Counted from the stretch's first letter, positions 1-9,620 are shown. The stretch: DNA of 64,000 nt from Candidatus Excrementavichristensenella intestinipullorum (GCA_018711685.1 DVHZ01000137.1:1-64000), one strand, 5' to 3'. Numbers and translations are program-made. Notes: a model not told the origin generated them from the letters alone.

Positions 1-2
1 AT

Positions 3-974
3 TATGCCCGGCAGTACACCCTGTGGGTGATCGTGGCGGGGGGCATTCCCTCCTGCCTGAGCATGGCCATGGCCCACCTGCTGCGCAGCGAGGGCTACGC
101 CAAGTACGCCAGCTTTGGCCTGGGCGGCGGCGGGCTGCTGAACATCCTGCTGGACCCCCTGTTCATGTTCGTCATCATGCCGCCGGGCGACGAGGTGCTA
201 GGCGCGGCGGTGGCCACCATGCTGTCCAACTGCGCCTCGCTGCTGTTCTTCCTGGCGGTGTTCCATCGCCTGCGCAAAAAGACGGTGCTGTGCCTGTCCC
301 CCGTGATGCTGCCGCCCACCCGCAGCTCGGTGGTGTCGGTGTTTTCCGTGGGCCTGCCCTCGGCCACGGGCACGCTGCTGGCCTGCCTGTCCAACACGGT
401 CATCAACAAATTGACCTCGGGCTACAACGATTTTGCCCTGGCCGCCATGGGCATCGTGAAAAAGCTGGACATGCTGCCCATGAACGTGGGCATGGGGCTG
501 TGCCAGGCCATGGTGCCCTTGGTGGCCTACAACTACGCCGCCCGGCACTACAAGCGGATGCACGCCTTCGCCAACGCGGCCCGCTTGGCGGGCATCATCT
601 TCGCTCTGGGCTGCATCGCCGTGTTCGAGTCCTTCGCCCCGGCCATCATCGCCCTGTTCATCGGCGACGCCGAAACCATCCGCTACGGCACCGACTTCTT
701 GCGCATCGCCGTGCTGGCCACCCCCTTCATGATCTGCAACTTTCAAATGAGCTACACCTTCCAGGCCATGGGCAAGGGCGCCAAATCGCTGCTGCTCACG
801 TCCTGCCGCCAGGGGCTGGTGAATATCCCCCTGCTGTTCATCATGAACGGGATATTCGGCCTATACGGCATCGTATGGACCCAGCTGATGGCCGACGCCG
901 CCACGGTGGCCCTCTCCCTGCTGCTCTACCTGAAAATGTACCGCGAATTGGTGAAGGCGGAAGCCTCCCGGTAA
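3..974 (+). CDS. MATE family multidrug/Na+ antiporter, C-terminal part
   Basis: Partial gene; the frame is open from the first bases of the window and the true start lies upstream. The visible 323 residues are hydrophobic with repeated membrane segments and the pattern of the MATE (NorM/DinF-like) exporter family, including a region reading KKLDMLPMNVGMGLCQAMVP, which fits the conserved start of the second half of these 12-helix proteins. Such proteins export drugs or metabolites across the cell membrane in exchange for Na+ or H+. About the last 70 percent of a normal 450-residue protein is present. Followed by a terminator-like hairpin. Family call is by recognised pattern; substrate unknown. 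Confidence 0.85.
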   Translation, partial: YARQYTLWVIVAGGIPSCLSMAMAHLLRSEGYAKYASFGLGGGGLLNILLDPLFMFVIMPPGDEVLGAAVATMLSNCASLLFFLAVFHRLRKKTVLCLSPVMLPPTRSSVVSVFSVGLPSATGTLLACLSNTVINKLTSGYNDFALAAMGIVKKLDMLPMNVGMGLCQAMVPLVAYNYAARHYKRMHAFANAARLAGIIFALGCIAVFESFAPAIIALFIGDAETIRYGTDFLRIAVLATPFMICNFQMSYTFQAMGKGAKSLLLTSCRQGLVNIPLLFIMNGIFGLYGIVWTQLMADAATVALSLLLYLKMYRELVKAEASR

Positions 975-999
975 TTCTTCCACCCGCTGCACACCTTTT

Positions 1000-1028
1000 A
1001 CCTCCCCGCCATACCATGGCTGGGAGGT
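1000..1028 (+). promoter_or_regulatory. Hairpin that can pair away a Shine-Dalgarno sequence
   Basis: ACCTCCC at 1000-1006 is the exact reverse complement of GGGAGGT at 1022-1028. The right arm is a good ribosome-binding sequence placed before a GTG at 1039. If folded, the site would be hidden. The role is inferred. Confidence 0.35.
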
Positions 1029-1041
1029 GGTTTATAGAGTG

Positions 1042-1063
1042 AAACCGTCTCGCGGTTTTTTTT
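1042..1063 (+). terminator. Intrinsic terminator-like hairpin with T tract
   Basis: AAACCG (1042-1047) pairs with CGGTTT (1053-1058) around a 5-base loop and is followed by a T run to 1063. It probably ends the MATE transcript, but it also covers the 5' end of the following glycosyltransferase frame. Confidence 0.55.
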
Positions 1064-1069
1064 CTGAGC

Positions 1070-2326
1070 GTGGCGGGCGCCATAGCCTGGTTGGCCCTAT
1101 CCGCCCTTCTGGCCCGGCCCTGGGTGCGTCAGGCCGCTTTAAGCCTGCCCCTGGGCTACACAGTATGGGTGGTGGCAGGTATCGCCTTGCTCCCGGGCTA
1201 CCTGATGTGCGCCATGTTTCTCTCCAATTCCCTGTACCAGGCGCTGCCGGCTCCGGTCAATGGTTCCTGCCGTCAACCGGTTACCGTCCTGGTCTGCGCC
1301 CGGAACGAGGCAAAAAGCATCTATCACACCCTGCAAAGCATTGCCTCCCAGCGCTATGCGGGGCCTATCCGTATTTTGTGTGTGGATAACGGTTCCTCTG
1401 ACCAGACCTAGGACGAGATGTCCCGGGCCGCCGCCGATTTTCAGGGGCCGGGGCGGACCATTCGTCTGCTTTTCTGCCCTACTCCCGGGAAGACCTATGC
1501 ATTAAACCAAGGCTTGGAACACATCCAAACGCCTTATTTTCTCACCGTGGATGGGGATACGCAGCTTAAATCCACTGCCGTAGCCGCTCTGATGGATAAA
1601 ATGGTGTCCGGCAAGGCTGCCTGCGTGGCGGGTAACCTGCTTGTAGCCCAGACAAATACCTGGGTCCAGAAGATGCAGTTGTACGATTATCTGCTGGCCA
1701 TTGCTGCGGTCAAGCGTTATCAAGGCAGTTATGGCGCCACACTGGTAGCCCAGGGCGCCCTGAGCGCTTATGAGACTCAAGCGGTACGCGCCGTGGGGGG
1801 CTGGACTCAGGGCGTGGGGGAGGACATCGTGCTCACCTACCGCCTGCTGGCCTCGGGGAGAAAATCCTTATACCAACCGCTGGCAGTGGGCTACACCCAG
1901 GTACCGGCTACCCTTAAGGCGCTATGCAGCCAACGCAGCCGATGGGCCCAGGGCCTGTTTGAAGGGCTGCGCGCCGTAAAGCCCTGGCAGCAACCCTCCC
2001 TATATGGCGGTTATTTTCAAGCGCTTAGCCTGTCCGTCGTGTATTTAGACTTGGCGTATGTGTTCGGCTTTCTGGCCGGAGTGGCGCTGGCGCTGGCGGG
2101 ACTGCCCTATTTTGTCGGGTGGCTCACCCTTCTGCTGCTGCCTGGGGTGCTCGTCACGCTAGCAGGAACCTATCGCTTCCAGAAACACATTCCGATGGTG
2201 TCTTTTCACAATAGCTGGACTGGCTTTTTCGGTTTTCTATTGTTGTTTCAGCCCATTCAATCGATCTGTTCCCTGTGGGGATACGCTCGGGCGTTGACCG
2301 GACGTGCTCCCGCCTGGAAGCAATAA
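1070..2326 (+). pseudogene. Membrane glycosyltransferase family 2, interrupted by an in-frame TAG
   Basis: One continuous frame of about 418 codons with a single TAG stop at 1409-1411. Before the stop lie two membrane segments and the GT2 start VTVLVCARNEAKSI and DNGSSDQT; after it come the remaining GT2 signatures: LTVDGDTQ (DxD-like metal site), GEDIVLTYRL and QRSRWAQG (the Q/RxxRW motif of processive beta-glycan synthases), then two to three C-terminal membrane segments. The whole would resemble PgaC/IcaA-type N-acetylglucosamine or hyaluronan-like synthases. A start is unclear: GTG 1070 has no good ribosome site, while GTG 1039 has one but lies in another frame across the T8 run. It abuts the deacetylase gene. 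Likely a recent nonsense mutant or a read-through gene; a sequencing error is possible. Confidence 0.75.
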
Positions 2327-2338
2327 GGAGGTATTTTC

Positions 2339-3244
2339 ATGTCCCATAAAAAGGGATTGATCGGTATGCTGCTCTTTCTGTTCATTCTGGCCGCTATGCT
2401 CTACGCGCTGCTGCCCTGGGCCCTGGCTCAAAGCGCTCGGGCCCAATCGGAAGCGGCCGCGACGGATACCGCCCGGTTGTCCCAGGATCAACCGGCCCAG
2501 AGCCTGCGCCTGCCCATCCTCATGTACCATCACCTGTCCCAAAACTCCGAGGCCCTGGATGATTATACCATCTCCCCTCAACAGTTGGAGCAGGACCTAA
2601 CCGCCCTGAAAGGGGCTGGCTGGACGCCCATTTCCCTCCAGGCGCTGATCGCTTACGGCGAAGGGCAGGGGGATCTTCCCCCCAAACCGGTGCTGTTGGT
2701 CTTCGACGATGGGTACCGCAGCTTTCTTACCTTGGCTTTTCCACTGCTCCAAGCCCATGACGTCCCTGCGGTGGTATCCGTTATCGGCCAACAAGCTGAA
2801 GCCGCCCAGAACCTTGGCGCCGAACCTGGTGCCTTTATGAACTGGGACGAGCTGCGCTACGTCGCTAAGTCCGGGCTGGTGGCGCTCCAAAGTCATTCCG
2901 CCGGCCTGCACGTCTACCACCAGCGCCCCGGCGCCGCCCGGTTGCCCTGCGAAAGCGAAGACGCTTACCGCCAGGTCCTTTTGAACGATATCCAACGGAT
3001 GACCAGCCTATGCGGCCAGGCCCAAATCTCCCTCCAGCCCGCCTTCGCTTATCCCTATGGCCAGCTGGACGCCTTGGCGCAAAGCATCCTGGAACAATCC
3101 GGCTTCCTGGTCACCATGACCAGCGAGGAGCACGTGAACCGAATCTCCCCCCATCTCTCCAGCCTCCAATCCCTGGGCCGCCTTAACCGTTCTGGTTCTA
3201 TGGATACCCAAGAAGTTCTTGCGTGGATGGAGGGCGCGTCTTAA
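2339..3244 (+). CDS. Polysaccharide deacetylase (NodB/PgaB-type), membrane anchored
   Basis: 301 residues with an N-terminal membrane segment (about residues 7-30) and then a NodB-fold domain: PILMYHHL at about 61 and VLLVFDDGYRSF, the DD metal-binding motif, at about 119, with the later QSHSAGLH stretch supplying the usual HxxxH zinc ligands. These enzymes remove N-acetyl groups from cell-surface beta-1,6-GlcNAc or related glycans outside the membrane. The start is fixed by AAGGAGG overlapping the glycosyltransferase stop, 13 bases downstream of it. Pairing with a GT2 synthase resembles the pga/ica exopolysaccharide loci, so they probably made or modify one surface polymer. Confidence 0.87.
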   Translation: MSHKKGLIGMLLFLFILAAMLYALLPWALAQSARAQSEAAATDTARLSQDQPAQSLRLPILMYHHLSQNSEALDDYTISPQQLEQDLTALKGAGWTPISLQALIAYGEGQGDLPPKPVLLVFDDGYRSFLTLAFPLLQAHDVPAVVSVIGQQAEAAQNLGAEPGAFMNWDELRYVAKSGLVALQSHSAGLHVYHQRPGAARLPCESEDAYRQVLLNDIQRMTSLCGQAQISLQPAFAYPYGQLDALAQSILEQSGFLVTMTSEEHVNRISPHLSSLQSLGRLNRSGSMDTQEVLAWMEGAS

Positions 3245-3255
3245 TCTCGCCCAAC

Positions 3256-3287
3256 CCCGGCGCCGTTGCCCGGCGCCGGGCCTTTTT
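3256..3287 (+). terminator. Intrinsic terminator after the deacetylase
   Basis: A perfect 9-bp stem, CCCGGCGCC (3256-3264) with GGCGCCGGG (3272-3280), followed by CCTTTTT. Confidence 0.85.
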
Positions 3288-3341
3288 ATCCCCTTTCGCT
3301 GTAAAATAATGCATATTCAGCAAAATAATCGCCATTATCTC

Positions 3342-3370
3342 TTGACACTTTATGGGACAAGATGTATAAT
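3342..3370 (+). promoter_or_regulatory. Consensus sigma-A promoter for the esterase gene
   Basis: TTGACA at 3342-3347, exactly 17 bases, then TATAAT at 3365-3370. Both hexamers are perfect consensus, implying strong expression of the secreted esterase 30 bases downstream. Confidence 0.88.
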
Positions 3371-3401
3371 TCACGCATAATTATAAATTGGAGGGGGTCC
3401 C

Positions 3402-5063
3402 ATGAAAGGGTTGGCTTGGCTATTGATCCTGTGCCTGGCGTTGACGGCGGCGGCGCCGGCAGCGATGGCGGAAGAAAGCGGGTTCACCGTGGAGGTGAGC
3501 GTTCCCCAGGACTTTGAGGGCGAGCTGAACGGGCGGCTCCTGTTCATGTTTGACGCCCAGATGCCCGAAGAGGGCGGCCAGGTGTTCGACAATTTGGACG
3601 TGACCGGATGCCCGGTGTTCGGCAAAACGGTGTACGGGCTGAAGGCGGGGGACGTAATCACCATGACCGCCGGCGACCCGGAGGTATATGGCTATCCCAT
3701 GCAGCTGGGCGAGGTCCCTCAGGGCGAATACGCGGTGCAGGCGCTGTTCGTGCGCTACACCCAGTTCAACCGGGCCGACGGCGCCAGCATCTGGGGCATG
3801 GCCGACCACGGCGGCGGCGGCAGTATCACCGACAACCCCTATAACCTGTACAGCGACGCCCAGATGGCCACGGTGGGTTCCGGCACGGTGCGCCTGAGCC
3901 TGACCCACGAAATCCCCCTGGGCTACGAGCTGCAGGAGGGCCAGGTGGATCAGCAGGGCAACTACGAGGACACCGGCATGGTGAAGTACGTGAAGATCAA
4001 GAGCCAGCTGCTCAGCGACTTCTGGGGCTGCGATATGTACATCGGGGCTAACGTGCTGCTGCCCAAGGATTACGACGCCGCCAAGGAATATCCGGTTCTG
4101 TACTACCAGGGCCATTGGCCGGGCGGAAACGCACCCCTAAACTACGGCCGTACCGGCAGCGAAAGCTATGAAGCCTTCAACGCCTATTGGGATAGCGGCG
4201 AAGCGCCGGACATGATCGTGGTCACCATCCGGGACGCCAACATGTACTACGATACCTCCTATTCGGTGAACAGCGCCAACCTGGGCCCCTGGGGCGACGC
4301 CATCGTCACCGAGCTCATCCCCTACATCGAGGACACCTTTAACGCCGTGGGCGAACCCTGGGCCCGAGCCCTGGCGGGCGGCTCCACCGGCGGCTGGGAA
4401 TCCATGGCCATGCAGCTGTTCTATCCCGACTTCTTCGGCGGTACCTGGCCCATGTGCCCCGACGGTATGGACTTCCACGCCTATCAAATCGTAAACCTGT
4501 ACGAGGACGACAACGCCTACTACATCGACAACGGTTGGACCCAGGTGGCCCGCCCCTCCTCCCGGGATACCCTGGGCAACGTGCGCTGGACCATCGAGCA
4601 GGAGAACCATTGGGAGATCGCCCTGGGCGGCCTGGATGCGGTGAGCCTGGGCCAGTGGGCCATCTGGGAAGCGGTGTACGGTCCGGTGGACGAGGACGGC
4701 TATCCCGCCCGGGTGTGGGACCCCATAACCGGGGATATCGATAAGGACGTCGTGGCTTATTGGCAGGAGCACTTTGACCTCAACCATTATATGCAGGCCA
4801 ACTGGGAGGAATTGGGGCCCAAACTGGTGGGCAAGATCCACCTGCGGGGCGGCGACATGGACAACTACTACCTGAACCTGTCCCAGTACCTGGTGGGCGA
4901 CTTCCTGGAGAGCACCACCCAGCCCGCCTACGAGGGCTACAGCGTTACCTTCCCCCGGGTGGGCCACAGCGGCAACATCTCCAACCAGGATCTGCTGGAA
5001 GAAATCGCCCAGCACATGATCCAGTACGGTCCGGAAAACGCCGCCCAGATTCTGGGCAGGTAG
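3402..5063 (+). CDS. Secreted alpha/beta-hydrolase esterase (esterase D/feruloyl-like)
   Basis: 553 residues with a clear signal peptide ending near AMA-EE (residue 23). An N-terminal beta-rich region of about 180 residues precedes an alpha/beta-hydrolase domain of the putative esterase family: YPVLYYQGHWPGG around 230, the nucleophile elbow AGGSTGGWES near 328 (Ser in GxSxG), and a late GHSGN histidine near 525. Such enzymes cleave ester-linked side groups from sugars or siderophores; the substrate is not visible here. Start chosen for the GGAGGGGG ribosome site 5 bases upstream. It sits just before a sugar ABC transporter, so de-esterifying a plant or host glycan before uptake is a reasonable inference. 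Confidence 0.8.
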   Translation: MKGLAWLLILCLALTAAAPAAMAEESGFTVEVSVPQDFEGELNGRLLFMFDAQMPEEGGQVFDNLDVTGCPVFGKTVYGLKAGDVITMTAGDPEVYGYPMQLGEVPQGEYAVQALFVRYTQFNRADGASIWGMADHGGGGSITDNPYNLYSDAQMATVGSGTVRLSLTHEIPLGYELQEGQVDQQGNYEDTGMVKYVKIKSQLLSDFWGCDMYIGANVLLPKDYDAAKEYPVLYYQGHWPGGNAPLNYGRTGSESYEAFNAYWDSGEAPDMIVVTIRDANMYYDTSYSVNSANLGPWGDAIVTELIPYIEDTFNAVGEPWARALAGGSTGGWESMAMQLFYPDFFGGTWPMCPDGMDFHAYQIVNLYEDDNAYYIDNGWTQVARPSSRDTLGNVRWTIEQENHWEIALGGLDAVSLGQWAIWEAVYGPVDEDGYPARVWDPITGDIDKDVVAYWQEHFDLNHYMQANWEELGPKLVGKIHLRGGDMDNYYLNLSQYLVGDFLESTTQPAYEGYSVTFPRVGHSGNISNQDLLEEIAQHMIQYGPENAAQILGR

Positions 5064-5494
5064 GGTTACGCCGTCGACCCTGGAAGGCTTCGGGCTCTTT
5101 CATCTGGCGCCTCTCCCCCATTCCAGTTGCGCCCGAGGCATTCTCTAGCCGTCAAGGCCAGGCATCCGCCTGGCCTTGGCGGCAAAAAATATGTGGCGTT
5201 GGAGGTATTGGGAGGATCAATCACAGGCCCGCGCCCGCTAAGCATTTGGGGGACAGGAGCGCTTCCTCGGGCGAGATTGCAAGAATGGGGGCAAGGCATC
5301 CGACACTCTGTCCAGGCCGTCCATCCCGGCCCTTGCTCGCCGGTAGGCGGCAGGCGGCCCAAGGCGCCGCCTCGTTACCCGGGAAGAATGGGTTGCCATA
5401 AAAAGGAAAGGGACTTGACGAAAGCCGAATGGTTTGTTATGCTGAAATCGTCTTTCCGGCCTTCCCGGAAAATTGAGGCGAAAGGAGCCTTCCC
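5064..5494. other. Intergenic region with one hairpin and the ABC promoter
   Basis: No gene seen. A 10-bp perfect inverted repeat (AAGGCCAGGC 5154-5163 with GCCTGGCCTT 5168-5177, loop ATCC) lacks a T tail. The remainder up to the promoter at 5415 shows no coding pattern. Confidence 0.5.
5415..5443 (+). promoter_or_regulatory. Sigma-A promoter for the sugar ABC operon
   Basis: TTGACG (5415-5420), 17 bases, TATGCT (5438-5443), 51 bases before the GTG start of the binding protein. Confidence 0.75.
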
Positions 5495-6748
5495 GTGACA
5501 AAGTACCTTTGCCTGGCGCTGTGCCTGTTCCTGACCGCCCTTGGCTCCCCATCCGCCCGGGGAGAAGGGGTCACCGAAATCTCCTTCTGGACATGGCGTC
5601 CGGAAGATACGGCGTTCTACGAATCCGTCATCGCGGATTTCGAGGCGCTCAATCCGGATATCAAGGTGGTTCAGAACGCCATCAAAAACACCGAGTACAA
5701 CACCATATTGGCCGCTGCCCTGGCCTCGGGAGATGGGGCGCCGGACGTGTTCATGAGCCGGGCCTACGGCGGGCTGCAAACCTTCGCCGATTCGGGCTAT
5801 ATTCTGGCGCTGGACCAGCTGATGCCCGAGCTCATGTTGTTTTCCGAATTCGCCCGAGGGGGCGCTCTATCGGTTACCGACGGCAAGATGTATGGCGTAC
5901 CCGCCGTGAGTCAGACCATGCTCTGCTTTTACAACGCTGGCGTGTACCGGGAGTTGGGCCTGAGCGTGCCCGCCACCTGGGATGAATTTTTGGAAAACCT
6001 GGAAGCCTGCCAGGCGGCGGGTTACGACGCCCTGGCCAACGGCACCAAGGACGGATGGTGCTGCGAGTCCCTCCTGGGCGGGGTGGGGCCCTCCTTCTAC
6101 GGCGGCGACGGGTTCTACGACCGGCTGATACGGGGCGAAACCACCTTCATGGACCCCGCCTTTGTGGAGGCGGTGCAGAAGGTCCAGGACCTGGCGCCCT
6201 ATATGCCCGACCTGTTTGAAGGCGTGGACTACGCGGACATGCAGGCCAGTTTTATCTATGAAATCGGCGTTCACTTTATTGGCGGCTCCTATGAAGCCGG
6301 TTACTTTAGCCTTCAAAACCCCCAGCTAGAATACGGCGTGTTCGCCATTCCCGGGGAAAAGGCGGAAGACCCCGCCTACGTGTCCGTGTATGCGGACATG
6401 AACTTCTCCGTCTCCGCCGCCAGCCGCAAGCAGGAGGCGGCTCTGCGCTTTCTCAAATACCTGGCCAGCCCCCGGTTTGGCCAGCAGATGGTGGACCAGC
6501 TCGCCATGGTTTCTTCGGTGCCCGGCGTGGACGTGTCCGCCAATCCCTTCATCGCCCAGGTGCTGGCGCTGCAGGAAAACGCCACCCCCTACGTCTTTCT
6601 GGTGGGCTTTCGCTACAAGCAGCCCACCGGTTCATCGCTATTCCAGTCCGCCGCCCAGGACCTGATGGTGGGAAAGGCCACGGCTGAGCAGACCTGCCAA
6701 ATCGTTCAAGAGGGGGTGGCCGTCTACTATGAACCCTTTTGGGCGTAA
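5495..6748 (+). CDS. Sugar ABC transporter, family 1 solute-binding protein
   Basis: 417 residues with a short signal peptide (LCLALCLFLTAL, cut near ARG-EG) and no lipobox cysteine. ISFWTWRPEDTAFYE followed by DFEALNPDIKVV is the usual start of family 1 extracellular sugar-binding proteins, and the length fits. It captures a sugar or oligosaccharide outside the membrane and hands it to the two permeases encoded next. GTG start with AAAGGAG 7 bases upstream. A small hairpin (CTTTGC/GCAAAG, 6752-6772) between it and the first permease is a typical device for lowering permease transcript level. No ATPase gene is present in the operon, so a shared MsmK-type ATPase elsewhere is likely. Confidence 0.9.
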   Translation: MTKYLCLALCLFLTALGSPSARGEGVTEISFWTWRPEDTAFYESVIADFEALNPDIKVVQNAIKNTEYNTILAAALASGDGAPDVFMSRAYGGLQTFADSGYILALDQLMPELMLFSEFARGGALSVTDGKMYGVPAVSQTMLCFYNAGVYRELGLSVPATWDEFLENLEACQAAGYDALANGTKDGWCCESLLGGVGPSFYGGDGFYDRLIRGETTFMDPAFVEAVQKVQDLAPYMPDLFEGVDYADMQASFIYEIGVHFIGGSYEAGYFSLQNPQLEYGVFAIPGEKAEDPAYVSVYADMNFSVSAASRKQEAALRFLKYLASPRFGQQMVDQLAMVSSVPGVDVSANPFIAQVLALQENATPYVFLVGFRYKQPTGSSLFQSAAQDLMVGKATAEQTCQIVQEGVAVYYEPFWA

Positions 6749-6823
6749 CCTCTTTGCTCCCGGGGCGCAAAGGCCCTGGCGCTTTCCCGAGAACGGGTCC
6801 GGCGGCCTTCGCCGCTAGGAGGT

Positions 6824-7747
6824 ATGATGATGATCAAGGCATCCGACGGGAAAAAGGCGGCCTGGATTACCTTTTTTGTATTGCCCGGCGCCGCCGTGGT
6901 GTTCGTGTTTATTCTACTGCCCCTGTTTATGTCGCTGTTCAACAGCTTGTTTGACTGGAATCAGCTGATTCGCGGCGAATTTGTGGGGCTGGAAAACTTT
7001 CATAAGCTCTTCAACGGCTACCCCTACCGGCAGCGCTTTATCAACGCGCTGGGCAACAACCTCAAATGGTTTGTGGTTTCCATGCTGGTGCAAAACACCT
7101 TGGGCCTTCTCTTTGGATACGCGCTCAGCCGCCGCATCGCCGGCCGCGGCGCCTACATCCGCATTCTATTCATCCCGGTGCTGTTTTCTCTCATTGCGGT
7201 TGGTTCCCTCTGGGGGTTGTACCTAAAACCTAAGGGGATGGTCAACAACCTGCTCATCCTGCTCGGACGCCCGGACCTGCGCCGTGCATGGCTGGGAGAC
7301 GGCGCCATCGCCACCTACGCCCTCATCGCGGTGAACATCTGGCGCTGGGTGGGCTTTCCCACCCTGGTGTTCATGAGCGCCGTGGATAACGTGCCGGAAG
7401 GCTGCGTGGAGGCGGCCTATCTGGATGGCGCGGGGGAATGGCGGATTTTTTTGAAGATCGTCCTGCCCCTGATCGTCCCCGCCATCGCTATCGTCTCGGT
7501 TCTGACCGTGGTCGGCAGCCTGAACGTATTCGAGCAGGTGTACACCATGGCGGGGCTGGATGGGCCGCCCAACTACGCCACCGATACCATCGGTACGCTG
7601 TTCTACCGCACCGCCTTTGGCTCGGTGGATTCCGGTGCGCCGGAGATCGGCGTGGGCTCGGCCATCGCCGTGGTCATCTACCTCATGACCTTTGTCATTT
7701 CGCTGATCTCCATCCGCTTGGCAAAGTCCAAGGAGGTGGAGCTATGA
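6824..7747 (+). CDS. Sugar ABC transporter permease (UgpA/MalF-type)
   Basis: 307 residues, six predicted membrane helices, and the cytoplasmic EAA loop reading EAAYLDGAGEWRIFLKIVLP near residues 191-210, which docks the ATPase. Three consecutive ATG codons (6824, 6827, 6830) follow AGGAGG at 6817-6822; spacing favours the third. It forms the translocation pore with the next gene product and works with the binding protein upstream. Its stop overlaps the start of the next permease by four bases (ATGA), indicating translational coupling. Confidence 0.92.
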   Translation: MMMIKASDGKKAAWITFFVLPGAAVVFVFILLPLFMSLFNSLFDWNQLIRGEFVGLENFHKLFNGYPYRQRFINALGNNLKWFVVSMLVQNTLGLLFGYALSRRIAGRGAYIRILFIPVLFSLIAVGSLWGLYLKPKGMVNNLLILLGRPDLRRAWLGDGAIATYALIAVNIWRWVGFPTLVFMSAVDNVPEGCVEAAYLDGAGEWRIFLKIVLPLIVPAIAIVSVLTVVGSLNVFEQVYTMAGLDGPPNYATDTIGTLFYRTAFGSVDSGAPEIGVGSAIAVVIYLMTFVISLISIRLAKSKEVEL

Positions 7748-8598
7748 AATCCGCAATGCGCCTGCGCAAGGCAGGTCCAGGCAAAAAGGCGTTTATCTTG
7801 CTGGTTCAATGCGGGCTCACCGCCTACGCGCTGCTCATACTCTACCCCCTGTTTCACATGGTCATGTCTTCCTTGAAATCTCCCCGGGACATCATGCTGG
7901 ACGCCTTCTCCCTACCCCAGCGGGTTTCCTGGGACAACTATGCCCTGGTCTGGTCCGGCAAGGGCTTTGGGGGCTACTTTCTCAACAGCCTGCTGATTAC
8001 CGGCGGCTCTATGCTCCTGGTGGTGCTGTTGGGTTCCATGGCCGCCTTTGGCCTTGCCCGGTACAAATTCCGGGGGAATACCCTCTTATCCTTGCTTTTC
8101 CTCAGCGGCCTGATGTTGCCCCTGAAGGCGGCGGTAATTCCGCTGTTCCAGATCGTGAAGGGCATGGGGCTGATGGACAATCCCCTGTCCCTGCTCCTGG
8201 TTTTTACCGCCATGGGTCTGCCCTCTACCGTGTTTATTCTCTGCGGCTTTATGAAGACCATCCCCAGCTCCCTGGAGCAAGCCGCCCGCATGGACGGGTG
8301 CAACGACCTGCGCATCTACCGGCAAATCATTCTGCCCATGTCCGCGCCGTCCATCGCCCTGGTAACCATTTACAACGCGGTGCCCATCTGGAACGACTTC
8401 TTTTTCCCCTTGGTCTTCATCCAGTCCGACAGGTTGAAGACCCTGCCGGTAGGGCTGTCCAGTTTTATCGGGCAGCACGCCACCCAATGGGACCTGCTCT
8501 TTACCGGCCTCTCCATCGCCATCTTGCCCATGCTGGCCCTCTATCTGGCCATGTCCAGGTACTTCATCCAGGGCATGACGGCTGGGGCCGTCAAATAA
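7744..8598 (+). CDS. Sugar ABC transporter permease (UgpE/MalG-type)
   Basis: 284 residues, six membrane helices, with the EAA loop SLEQAARMDGCNDLRIYRQI about two-thirds along and the usual C-terminal SRYFIQGMTAGAVK ending of MalG-like permeases. The start is the ATG overlapping the previous stop; a longer open frame upstream is an artefact. Partner of the preceding permease in one heterodimeric importer. Last gene of the operon; no ATPase gene follows. Confidence 0.92.
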   Translation: MKSAMRLRKAGPGKKAFILLVQCGLTAYALLILYPLFHMVMSSLKSPRDIMLDAFSLPQRVSWDNYALVWSGKGFGGYFLNSLLITGGSMLLVVLLGSMAAFGLARYKFRGNTLLSLLFLSGLMLPLKAAVIPLFQIVKGMGLMDNPLSLLLVFTAMGLPSTVFILCGFMKTIPSSLEQAARMDGCNDLRIYRQIILPMSAPSIALVTIYNAVPIWNDFFFPLVFIQSDRLKTLPVGLSSFIGQHATQWDLLFTGLSIAILPMLALYLAMSRYFIQGMTAGAVK

Positions 8599-9533
8599 CG
8601 CCCTTGCCAACCGCAGGACGGCCCTGGGCCTAGGCGCCCTTTGGGCGCCATGTGCCCCTGCGCCGGCGGCTGGACGGGCCGTCCCCGTCGTTCTTACGGC
8701 CCACGCAAGGGTTTACCGGGTATTGATATACGCTCAGGTTGAATTTGCCGCCGCGCACCGGGCCCTTATCTCGCGGATTGGGAGAGGGTGCATACTGTCC
8801 ACGCTCCCGGATTATTCTTTGCCTGCGGAACAAGGCAAGCCTTTTCCCTCGCCCAGCCAGGCCATGAGCGGCCAGCGAAGCCCTGAAATGACCCTGGGCC
8901 ATACGCCTCTCCCCTGCCCCTTGGACCGGCGGCGCACTCTTTTCGCTGGGTGATGGCAACCCGGGGAATGCCTCCCGGGCGGTGGCCACCCTTTATTCCA
9001 ATGGCTTTTGTTTTCCACCATAGCCTTGACCCGGGACTGCAGCAACGCATTTTTAGCGGGATAGCCGAGCACAACCAAGGCGGGAAAATGCCGGCCCTCG
9101 GGATTTTAATCAGTCCTCAATGTATTCAGGCCCCTATTTGTCGGAGATATGTTCGACGCTGCCCAGTCCTCCGCCGTGGCTGCTAGGAGTAGCTTTTCCA
9201 CCTGCGCCCACGCCGCGCCGCAATCCATAAGGCCATAACTGCTTTTGCCGCCCCTGAGGAAGCGCTTCGGGCTTGGGCCGGGCCCGCGCTGGGTTACGGC
9301 AATTTCATCGCTACGAGGTTAGTCCGGCGCCGCTAGCCCGGCAAAGTCCTCTTTGCCGGGTCCGCCGGCATGAGCCGCTTCCGCATCTGGACCGGACGGT
9401 TCTCACAGCGCCCGGGCCTTCAGCCCAAACAGGGCGCGGCGGGCATTGAAGATATCCATAGTTTTATCTAATGCGTAGACACGGTTAACATTCCTTCTGC
9501 CGTTTGATATTGCGCTGTCAACAAGTCTTTCCC
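8599..9533. other. About 0.9 kb without a recognisable gene
   Basis: No frame here has a ribosome site plus a recognisable protein pattern; short open frames exist on both strands only because the DNA is GC-rich. A short hairpin (GGCGCC CTTT GGGCGCC near 8631-8650) follows the permease gene but has no T tail. Could be decayed coding DNA or a long leader; nothing further supported. Confidence 0.5.
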
Positions 9534-9562
9534 TTGACGCGGTCTAGCCCAAGTGCTACGAT
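9534..9562 (+). promoter_or_regulatory. Sigma-A promoter for the flavoprotein gene
   Basis: TTGACG (9534-9539), 17 bases, TACGAT (9557-9562). Confidence 0.7.
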
Positions 9563-9620
9563 ACATGCGTTACGGGGCATGGATGATATCTCTGGTATTT
9601 AGATGAAAGGACGTGTATGT

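Noticed and set aside
1409..1411. Genome-wide reading of TAG as an amino acid
   Set aside because: TAG ends several intact genes here at the expected length (esterase, LplB-type permease, dnaA), so it is a normal stop.
5198..5498. 123-codon plus-strand frame before the sugar-binding protein
   Set aside because: Overlaps the promoter and ribosome site of the next gene, and its composition is not protein-like.
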